A stretch of DNA of 11,794 nucleotides from Mesorhizobium sp. (GTDB lineage Bacteria; Pseudomonadota; Alphaproteobacteria; Rhizobiales; Rhizobiaceae): assembly GCA_019509685.1 (NCBI GenBank), contig JAEKLU010000228.1:1-11794 (forward strand), in the 5' to 3' direction. Shown here in pieces: positions 7,022 through 11,794 of the stretch. Position numbers and translations under genes: made by a program. Within the stretch, counting starts at the first letter, position 1. Each line of letters starts with the position of its first letter. Under the pieces are notes generated by a model, which was not told where the DNA came from, searched no databases, and was given only the letters and a program-made list of their open reading frames with translations.

Positions 7022-7065
7022 GCAATTCCGGACGGAAAACCGTTTCACACTTTTCCTGGAATTGC
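7022..7065. repeat. 44-bp palindromic rhizobial repeat covering the stop codon of the exporter gene
   Basis: Outer arms GCAATTCC (7022-7029) and GGAATTGC (7058-7065) and inner arms GGAAAA (7034-7039) and TTTTCC (7051-7056) form a two-part hairpin with an 11-nt loop. The sequence closely matches a palindromic element I recall as frequent in rhizobial intergenic DNA; this is from memory, not a search. It contains the last codons (encoding AIPGKV) and the TGA stop of the leftward EamA gene, and could serve as its terminator. Confidence 0.7.
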
Positions 7066-7956
7066 TCTTGCGCGCCGGGCCGGGATGGTCATCGCCGCCA
7101 CACCGGCGACGACAAAGCCCATGCCGACCCACACCGCCGGACCCAGGCTTTCGCCAAGCAAGACGGCGCCGATGCCGACGCCGATCGGCACGCGCAGATA
7201 GGCCTGCGAGGTGGTGCCGACCGAGCCCAGCGTGTGAATCAGCCGGAAATAGATGACGAAGGCCAGCGCGGTGGAGAAGATCGACAGCCCGAGCAGCGCG
7301 ACGATCGACGCGGTCGAGGGCGACAGTGTCCAGGGCCGGTCGACGGCCAGGCTGAGCGGAACCAGCATGACCGCGCCGCACAGCATCGAGCCGGCAGCGG
7401 GGATCATCGGGTCGAGACCCTTGAAACCGCGGCCGAAGATCGCCGCGCCGGCGTAGGAGACCGTCGCGATGATGATGGCAAGCTGCGCCCACACTTGCTG
7501 ACCCAGACCGCCCAGGGCCTCCATGCCGACGATGAGGCCGATCCCGACGATGCCGGCGCCGACGCCGAGGAGCTTGCGCGCGGTGACCGGCTCATGCCGG
7601 GTGATCAAAGCCGTCAGCAGGAAGGTGAAGATCGGCGACGTCGAATTGAGGATGGTGGCAAGGCCGGCATCGACCGAGCGCTCGGCGGCGGCAATCAGCG
7701 TGAACGGCACGACGCTGTTGAGGCAGGCCTGGAAGGCGAAGCGGCGCCACGTCGCCGCATCCCTGGGCATGGCAAGGCCGCGCCAGCCGATGATGGCGAA
7801 GAGGATGCCGCCGGCAATCAAGGTGCGGGCGGCAATGAAGGTCACCGGCGGGATCGTTTCGACACCGATCTTGATGAAGGTGTAGGAGGCGCCCCACAAC
7901 ACCGCCAGCACGCCCAGCAGCGCGAGATCGGTGGTCATTTCGGTCTTTTCGGACAT
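7045..7956 (-). CDS. EamA/DMT family transporter
   Basis: This 303-residue drug/metabolite transporter has two EamA repeats, about residues 10-140 and 157-290, and about ten hydrophobic segments. Typical features are LAVLWGASYTFIKIG near the start, RTLIAGG (44-50), FAFQACLNSVVPFTLIAAAERSV in the first repeat, and YFRLIHTLGSV and YLRVPIGVGIGAVLLGE in the second. Such proteins usually export amino acids, nucleosides or other metabolites across the inner membrane; the substrate is not predictable. ATG 7956 is used; ATG 7938 is an alternative and neither has a strong SD. The last residues (ARAIPGKV) are encoded inside a palindromic repeat, so the C-terminus may have been altered by it. A LacI-type palindrome lies 62 bp before the start. 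Confidence 0.94.
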   Translation of the reverse strand: MSEKTEMTTDLALLGVLAVLWGASYTFIKIGVETIPPVTFIAARTLIAGGILFAIIGWRGLAMPRDAATWRRFAFQACLNSVVPFTLIAAAERSVDAGLATILNSTSPIFTFLLTALITRHEPVTARKLLGVGAGIVGIGLIVGMEALGGLGQQVWAQLAIIIATVSYAGAAIFGRGFKGLDPMIPAAGSMLCGAVMLVPLSLAVDRPWTLSPSTASIVALLGLSIFSTALAFVIYFRLIHTLGSVGTTSQAYLRVPIGVGIGAVLLGESLGPAVWVGMGFVVAGVAAMTIPARRARAIPGKV

Positions 7957-8246
7957 TGGTTGTTGGCGCCTTCAGCCTGTTGCCGGATCGGTCCGCTTCT
8001 AGCCCACGATGGGGCGGAAACGTTTCGACCGCGGTGAAACCATAGCCACCGGGCGCGCACCTGATATGGGCCAGTTGGATGCGAACACTGCCGCAGCCGG
8101 CGAACAATCGGCACATGAAGTCGGCGTCGTGGAAGACAATGGCGATTTTCGGGGTAGGCAAAGCAACGGCAACTCGCTAGACCGCGCCCGGCCGGCATGC
8201 CAGAACACCGGCCAGACAGCCGGATTGGCTCTTGGCGGAGATTTTG
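7957..8246. other. divergent intergenic region, no gene seen
   Basis: These 290 bp separate the leftward exporter gene from the rightward PfkB kinase gene and should hold both promoters. Reading frames run through it on both strands but have no plausible start with an SD and no recognisable motif. Apart from the palindrome at 8018-8027, I see no clear promoter boxes. Confidence 0.5.
8018..8027. promoter_or_regulatory. LacI-type operator-like palindrome
   Basis: GAAACGTTTC is a perfect 10-bp palindrome with the central CG typical of LacI/GalR/PurR-family operators. A further GAAAC half-site follows at 8037. It lies 62 bp upstream of the leftward EamA gene, a position suited to repression. No LacI-family gene is in the window, so the assignment rests on pattern alone. 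Confidence 0.3.
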
Positions 8247-9239
8247 ATGCCGGAATATGACGTGCTTTGCATCGGCAATGCCATTGTCGACATCATCGCG
8301 CAATGCGACGAGGCCTTCCTCGAAACCAACGGCATCATCAAGGGCGCGATGAACCTCATCGACACCCGGCGCGCCGAATTGCTCTACAGCCGCATGGGTC
8401 CGGCGATCGAGGCTTCAGGCGGCAGCGCCGGCAACACGGCGGCGGGCGTCGCCAGCCTGGGCGGACGGGCCGCGTTCTTCGGCAAGGTGTCGAACGATGC
8501 GCTGGGCGACATCTACAAGCATGACATCCAGGCCCAGGGCGTCGCCTTCGACACCAGACCGCTGCAGGGCCAGCCGCCGACGGCGCGCTCGATGATCTTC
8601 GTCACCCCCGACGGCGAGCGGTCGATGAACACTTATCTGGGCGCCTGCGTGGAACTCGGCCCCGAGGACGTCGAGGCCGACAAGGCGGCCGGCGCCAAGG
8701 TCACCTATTTCGAAGGCTATCTGTGGGATCCGCCGCGCGCCAAGGAGGCGATACGCCAGACGGCGCGGCTGGCGCATGCGGCCGGACGCGAAGTGTCGAT
8801 GACGCTGTCGGATAGCTTCTGCGTCGACCGCTACCGCGACGAATTTCTCGATTTGATGCGCTCGGGCACCGTCGACATCGTCTTTGCCAACAGCCACGAG
8901 ATCAAGTCGCTCTACCAGACCGCGTCGTTCGAGGACGCGCTGGCTGCAATCCGCAAGGACTGCAGAATAGCCGCGGTCACCCGTTCGGAAAAGGGTTCGG
9001 TGATCGTGCGCGGCGATGAGACCGTCACCATCAAGGCGACGACGATCAGGGAACTGGTCGACACGACCGGCGCCGGCGACCTCTATGCCGCCGGTTTCCT
9101 CTACGGCTACACGACCGGGCGCAGCCTTCAGGAATGCGGCGATCTCGGCTCGCTGGCCGCCGGGCTGGTGATCCAGCAGCTCGGCCCGCGCCCGCGGCAG
9201 AATCTGCGCCGGGAGGCCGAGCAGGCGGGACTGCTTTAG
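8247..9239 (+). CDS. PfkB family carbohydrate kinase (adenosine kinase-like)
   Basis: This 330-residue ribokinase-fold enzyme transfers phosphate from ATP to a hydroxyl of a nucleoside or sugar. It begins YDVLCIGNAIVDIIA. The sugar-binding di-glycine region is ASGGSAGNTAAG (56-67), followed by LGGRAAFFGKVSNDALG (71-87). The C-terminal PfkB signature is DTTGAGDLYAAGFLYG (272-287), with the anion hole GAG and catalytic base Asp278. Rhizobial proteins of this form are generally annotated as adenosine kinase; other PfkB sugar kinases are possible. The start ATG 8247 follows a good SD (GGCGGAG, 6 nt); the frame also reaches a TTG at 8232, which would lie on top of the SD. It stands alone, so its pathway is not shown by context. 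Confidence 0.93.
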   Translation: MPEYDVLCIGNAIVDIIAQCDEAFLETNGIIKGAMNLIDTRRAELLYSRMGPAIEASGGSAGNTAAGVASLGGRAAFFGKVSNDALGDIYKHDIQAQGVAFDTRPLQGQPPTARSMIFVTPDGERSMNTYLGACVELGPEDVEADKAAGAKVTYFEGYLWDPPRAKEAIRQTARLAHAAGREVSMTLSDSFCVDRYRDEFLDLMRSGTVDIVFANSHEIKSLYQTASFEDALAAIRKDCRIAAVTRSEKGSVIVRGDETVTIKATTIRELVDTTGAGDLYAAGFLYGYTTGRSLQECGDLGSLAAGLVIQQLGPRPRQNLRREAEQAGLL

Positions 9240-9363
9240 AACAATTCCCGCGGCCAGCTGATAGCCAACCTGTCGTCACGTCATCATGGCGGGACTCCAA
9301 ATCTGGGTCTCTGTCGCGCACGTGTCACAGAGCGCTCCTAGTTGGACGATGAGGCGTTCCGCG

Positions 9364-9374
9364 ACTGACATTTC
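9364..9374. promoter_or_regulatory. 11-mer shared with the porin upstream region (copy 1)
   Basis: CTGACATTTCG occurs here, 148 bp before the ATG of the orphan regulator gene, and again at 10327-10337 before the porin. Both copies are in intergenic DNA on either side of the regulator, which would fit a binding site. The rest of 9240-9521 shows no gene and no convincing promoter boxes. Confidence 0.25.
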
Positions 9375-9521
9375 GGCGCGCCCAAAACCAGGGGTGTGAC
9401 GATGCAAGCCAGCAATTTGCCGGGCCGCGGTGCTTGTTGCCGCCGTAATTTTTGTTTTCCGCTGTAGAATTTCAACAACCGCCGGCGCCTTGAGGAGGAG
9501 CGCGGGCCGCACGACGAACGC

Positions 9522-10217
9522 ATGACCAGATTTCAGACCCCGCCCGAGGGGATTTCGCAAGGGACCCTGGCAGGCCTGGTAACCGAAGCGGTGCAACAGG
9601 CCCTGATGCAGCATGGTGTGTTGCTGGATACCGAGGCGCTGGTTTCAGCGAGTGCGCTGGCTGGCAGCATGGGCGCCGTCCTTCCCTTCCTGCCGCAGGC
9701 GCAACGCCTTGCCATCGGCTCCTTCAAGGGCGATTGGACCGCGCTTGTCTCGGAATTCTTCGGCACGGTGCCGGCCAGAATCGGGATCGGCGCGCCCGGT
9801 CGGGGTTCTGGAAGCATGCCGGCGGAGCTTGGCAGGACCATTGCGCAGACTATCTCTGAGCAAGCCGCTGAGTTGCAGTCGATGCTGATCGAGGACTGGG
9901 CCGGCGAGGTCGCCGGCTCGACCTATCTGGAGGAAAAGCTGCGTATCCCCCGCTCGACGTTGCATCGCTGGCAAAGACGCAGCGAGGTCATCGCACTGCG
10001 CAAGGGTGGCCGTAAGCACGTCTTCCCGCTGGCACAATTCATCGACGGCAGGCCGGTCCCAGGCATCAGTGCGGTGCTGTCGGCGATCCCCAATTCCAGG
10101 CTCGCCTGGTTCTGGTTGACCCGGCCATCAGCCGCGCTCGACGGTCGCGTTCCTATCGAGATGTTGCGGGAGGACCAAGTCGAGGATGTGATCAACGCTG
10201 CCCATGCCCTTTCCTGA
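9522..10217 (+). CDS. putative DNA-binding protein with Xre/MbcA/ParS antitoxin-like C-terminus (orphan)
   Basis: This 231-residue protein has three visible parts. Residues 1-100 are hydrophobic-rich and unrecognised. Residues about 130-175 look like a DNA-binding helix-turn-helix: STYLEEKLRIPRSTLHRWQRR, then ALRKGGRKHVFPLAQFIDGRPVPG, where the recognition helix would be around RSTLHRWQ. Residues 180-231 (AVLSAI, LAWFWLTRPSAALDGRVPIEMLRED, VEDVINAAHA) resemble the toxin-binding C-terminal domain of Xre/MbcA/ParS antitoxins (DUF2384-like). Those are normally followed at once by a RES-domain toxin gene. Here 376 bp of AT-rich non-coding DNA and a porin follow, so it is probably a solitary regulator. 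The ATG at 9522 has GAGGAG about 25 nt upstream and no closer SD, so the start is not firm. Confidence 0.7.
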   Translation: MTRFQTPPEGISQGTLAGLVTEAVQQALMQHGVLLDTEALVSASALAGSMGAVLPFLPQAQRLAIGSFKGDWTALVSEFFGTVPARIGIGAPGRGSGSMPAELGRTIAQTISEQAAELQSMLIEDWAGEVAGSTYLEEKLRIPRSTLHRWQRRSEVIALRKGGRKHVFPLAQFIDGRPVPGISAVLSAIPNSRLAWFWLTRPSAALDGRVPIEMLREDQVEDVINAAHALS

Positions 10218-10234
10218 CTCCGGAGTCGATTTTT
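10216..10234 (+). terminator. possible weak intrinsic terminator of the orphan regulator gene
   Basis: The perfect 12-bp palindrome GACTCCGGAGTC (10216-10227) overlaps the TGA stop and is followed by GATTTTT (10228-10234). The stem would be only 4 bp with a CCGG loop, so it is weak, and the palindrome may instead be a protein site. Confidence 0.3.
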
Positions 10235-10276
10235 CCAGAATTATCCACCTCTTTAGAAAATTATTCGGCAAACTAT

Positions 10277-10294
10277 CCGTCATAAAACTGTAAT
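10277..10294 (+). promoter_or_regulatory. Pho-box-like element
   Basis: CCGTCAT-AAAA-CTGTAAT matches the PhoB box (CTGTCAT-AWAW-CTGTCAT) at 12 of 14 half-site bases with an ideal A-rich 4-bp spacer. It lies 299 bp before the porin ATG and reads toward it. Phosphate control of the porin is an inference; the distance implies a long leader. Confidence 0.4.
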
Positions 10295-10298
10295 AATT

Positions 10299-10366
10299 GG
10301 CACATTCGGCACATTTTAGAGGTTACCTGACATTTCGAATGCACTTATTGTCCATTATGTCCCATT
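10299..10366. repeat. 9-bp tandem repeats and shared 11-mer (candidate regulator sites)
   Basis: GGCACATT occurs twice with a 9-bp period (10299-10306, 10308-10315). TGTCCATTA/TGTCCCATT follow as a second 9-bp pair (10349-10366). Between them, CTGACATTTCG (10327-10337) is an exact copy of the 11-mer at 9364. The period is shorter than a helical turn, so a tandem array of monomer contacts or simple chance are both possible. Confidence 0.4.
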
Positions 10367-10484
10367 CTTACAGGTATGTGACGTGATATTTGGGCAACAA
10401 GACTTTCAGAAGATTCAGAAAGCTGCCTTTGGGACACAATCTCTGTTGTGCGCCACCACCATTTAGGCCATGTCGAAGGCGAAG

Positions 10485-10510
10485 AAGCGGCGCCGGTGCG
10501 CGTGCTTTTT
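10485..10510 (+). terminator. terminator-like hairpin in the porin leader
   Basis: AAGC-G-GCGC-CGGT-GCGC-GT-GCTT (10485-10507) folds into a GC-rich interrupted stem, and the T-run extends to 10510. It lies 83 nt before the porin ATG, in the orientation of the porin. If transcription starts upstream of it, it could act as an attenuator; otherwise it would mark the end of an upstream transcript. Confidence 0.35.
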
Positions 10511-10530
10511 CAACGATGGGGACGGGGGAT

Positions 10531-10590
10531 GGCAGGAGAGCCCAAGAGGCCTGCCGAAGCCTGTCTTGAACCTTTGACTGGAGATTCAAG
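10531..10590 (+). promoter_or_regulatory. porin 5' leader hairpins, SD in the loop
   Basis: Two perfect 6-bp inverted repeats lie just before the porin: GGCAGG (10531-10536) with CCTGCC (10550-10555), and CTTGAA (10565-10570) with TTCAAG (10585-10590). The SD GGAG (10580-10583) falls in the 14-nt loop of the second, 10 nt before the ATG. This could expose the site to ribosomes or to a small RNA. Confidence 0.35.
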
Positions 10591-10593
10591 AAA

Positions 10594-11742
10594 ATGAACA
10601 TCAAGAGCCTTCTTCTCGGCTCCGCTGCGGCCCTCGTCGCAGTTTCGGGCGCCCGCGCCGCCGACGCGGTCACCGTTGCCGAGCCGGAACCGGCCGAATA
10701 CGTCAAGATCTGCGACGTCTATGGTTCGGGATACTTCTACATCCCCGGCACCGAGACCTGCCTGCGCATCGGCGGCTATCTGCGCTACGACATCGGCGTC
10801 GGCGATTCCGGCTCGTTCGATGGCGTCAACAACGTTGGCGATCACATGGACCGCGGCAGCGAGCACGACACCTACTACAAGAACATGCGCTTCACGCTGC
10901 GCACCTACACCGGCCAGGAAACCGAACTCGGCACGTTGAAGACCTACACCGAGACCCGCTTCCAGTTCGGCAACTCCTCCAACGACTATTTTGGAAGCAC
11001 GGGCGGCAACTGGCAGGCCGGCAACAAGAACACCACTCTCAACTTCGCCTGGATCCAGCTCGGTGGCCTGCGCGTCGGTAAGGATGAAACGGCCTACGAC
11101 CAGTTCATCGGCTACGCCGGCAGCGTCATTCAGGACACGATCATCCCGTATGGCATCAAGGACACCAACGTCGTCCAGTACAATTTCGATGCGGGCAACG
11201 GCATCACCGGCGTGGTCTCGCTCGAAGAAGGCACTGCTGCCAACACGATCGACAGCTATGTTCCGCATGTCGTCGGCGGCTTGAAGTACAAGGCCGGCTG
11301 GGGCGCGATCACCGGCGTCGTGGCCTACGACAGCAACTACGAAGAAGTGACCGGCAAGGTTCGCCTGGACGTCACCGTCTCCAAGGAACTGTCGCTGTTC
11401 GTCATGGGCGGCTACGGCACCACCGACAACAGCGATCAGTTCGCTCCGAGCGGCCGTACCCAGTACAAGCCTTGGGGCGGCAATTGGGCTGTCTGGGGCG
11501 GCGGCACCTACAAGTTCAACGAGAAGACCGCGTTCAACGTCCAGGCTTCGGCCGACGACGACAAGAACTACGCTCTTGCCGCGAACGTCGCCTACACGAT
11601 CGTGCCTGGCTTCACGATCACGACCGAAGTCGATTGGGATCACTTTGGTCGCTTCAACGAAAAGACCATCTACGGCAACTTCACCCATGCCAACAAGAAA
11701 GACAGCGTCGGCGGCATCGTCCGCTTCCAGCGCAATTTCTGA
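10594..11742 (+). CDS. outer-membrane porin of the rhizobial RopA/Brucella Omp2 family
   Basis: This 382-residue protein forms a beta-barrel channel for small hydrophilic solutes in the outer membrane. A signal peptide (MNIKSLLLGSAAALVAVSGARA) is followed by a likely cleavage after ARA. The mature N-terminus has the family hallmark EYVKICDVYGSGYFYIPG, then CLRIGGYLRYD, with two Cys likely forming a disulfide. Alternating hydrophobic/aromatic strands fill the rest, for example AWIQLGGLRVGKDETAYDQF and AVWGGGTYKFNEKTAFN, and the chain ends IVRFQRNF with the C-terminal Phe needed for barrel assembly. Length fits the family (about 340-400). It has its own terminator and a long AT-rich upstream region. 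Codon choice is strongly C-biased, as in a highly expressed gene. Rhizobia usually carry several such paralogues; which one this is cannot be decided here. Confidence 0.95.
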   Translation: MNIKSLLLGSAAALVAVSGARAADAVTVAEPEPAEYVKICDVYGSGYFYIPGTETCLRIGGYLRYDIGVGDSGSFDGVNNVGDHMDRGSEHDTYYKNMRFTLRTYTGQETELGTLKTYTETRFQFGNSSNDYFGSTGGNWQAGNKNTTLNFAWIQLGGLRVGKDETAYDQFIGYAGSVIQDTIIPYGIKDTNVVQYNFDAGNGITGVVSLEEGTAANTIDSYVPHVVGGLKYKAGWGAITGVVAYDSNYEEVTGKVRLDVTVSKELSLFVMGGYGTTDNSDQFAPSGRTQYKPWGGNWAVWGGGTYKFNEKTAFNVQASADDDKNYALAANVAYTIVPGFTITTEVDWDHFGRFNEKTIYGNFTHANKKDSVGGIVRFQRNF

Positions 11743-11760
11743 TCGAGCCTTCGAACCTAA

Positions 11761-11794
11761 AGAAAGGGCCCGCGGCGATGCCGCGGGCCTTTCT
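11761..11794 (+). terminator. strong intrinsic terminator of the porin gene
   Basis: AGAAAGG(G)CCCGCGGC and GCCGCGGGCCTTTCT form a nearly perfect 15-bp stem (one bulged G) around a GAT loop, 19 nt after the porin stop. The A-rich start and T-rich end allow termination in both directions. The window ends at the last stem base, so any further T-run is not visible. Confidence 0.9.

Larger units (their letters stand above)
10218..10593. other. AT-rich regulatory region upstream of the porin
   Basis: These 376 bp contain no supportable gene. The first half (to about 10400) is much richer in A/T than the rest of the window; the second half returns to GC-rich sequence and is probably the porin mRNA leader. 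It holds a Pho-box-like element, 9-bp tandem repeats, a motif shared with the neighbouring intergenic region, and leader hairpins, each listed separately. I do not see a convincing -35/-10 pair. Confidence 0.7.

Noticed and set aside
6222..8037. Long plus-strand open frames opposite the two membrane-protein genes
   Set aside because: Gln/Arg/Asp/Gly-rich shadows of hydrophobic codons on the other strand; no starts with SD and no motifs.
7592..8161. Minus-strand frame across the start of the exporter gene and the divergent intergenic region
   Set aside because: Only a TTG start, no SD, and it runs out of frame through the EamA gene; the short stretch before that gene has coding-like codons but no recognisable family.
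10299..10312. Possible sigma-54 (-24/-12) promoter at TTGGCACATTCGGCAC
   Set aside because: The GG and GC elements are 8 bases apart rather than the required 10, and no TTGC box is present.
10510..11688. 392-codon open frame antisense to the porin
   Set aside because: It mirrors the third-position bias of the porin, has no SD or recognisable domain, and the sense frame is an unmistakable porin.
9522..11742. RES-Xre toxin-antitoxin module
   Set aside because: Only an antitoxin-like protein is present; no RES toxin or other small toxin gene is found on either strand nearby.

Overview
The window looks like chromosomal DNA of a Mesorhizobium-like alphaproteobacterium (Hyphomicrobiales, Phyllobacteriaceae). 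The support is strong G/C preference at third codon positions, a RopA/Omp2-type porin, a PfkB kinase of the kind annotated as adenosine kinase in rhizobia, and two palindromic intergenic repeats of the sort common in rhizobial genomes. There are no transposases, phage genes, tRNAs, rRNAs or CRISPR arrays. I infer the genus from general resemblance only.

Layout. Positions 1-2394 (minus strand) hold an amidase cut by the left edge, a class II glutamine amidotransferase and a small DUF6356-like protein; the last two look like one operon. A divergent Lrp/AsnC regulator (2510-2980) has two similar palindromes about 42 bp apart just before its start. A 144-bp palindromic repeat (2979-3122) lies between it and a rightward run: dut (dUTPase), a HAD phosphatase overlapping it by one base, an exported protein of unknown function whose 3' end appears frameshifted, and an isocitrate lyase/PEP mutase-superfamily enzyme (to 6163). 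Two leftward membrane-protein genes converge on this run: an EI24/CysZ-like protein (6192-6887) and an EamA/DMT exporter (7045-7956), whose last codons and stop lie inside a 44-bp palindromic repeat. A rightward PfkB kinase (8247-9239), an orphan regulator resembling the Xre/MbcA/ParS antitoxin group (9522-10217) and a porin (10594-11742) with a strong terminator complete the window.

How the parts relate. Most genes are ordinary housekeeping or accessory metabolism: dUTP removal, phosphate-ester hydrolysis, nucleoside or sugar phosphorylation, small-molecule export and outer-membrane permeability. The regulatory regions are the more interesting part. The AT-rich 376 bp before the porin carries a Pho-box-like element, 9-bp tandem repeats, an 11-mer also present before the neighbouring orphan regulator, and several leader hairpins. 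I did not find a clearly new multi-gene system. The best leads are the altered amidase signature, the frameshifted exported protein, the orphan antitoxin-like regulator with possible shared sites, and the two palindromic repeats at gene ends.
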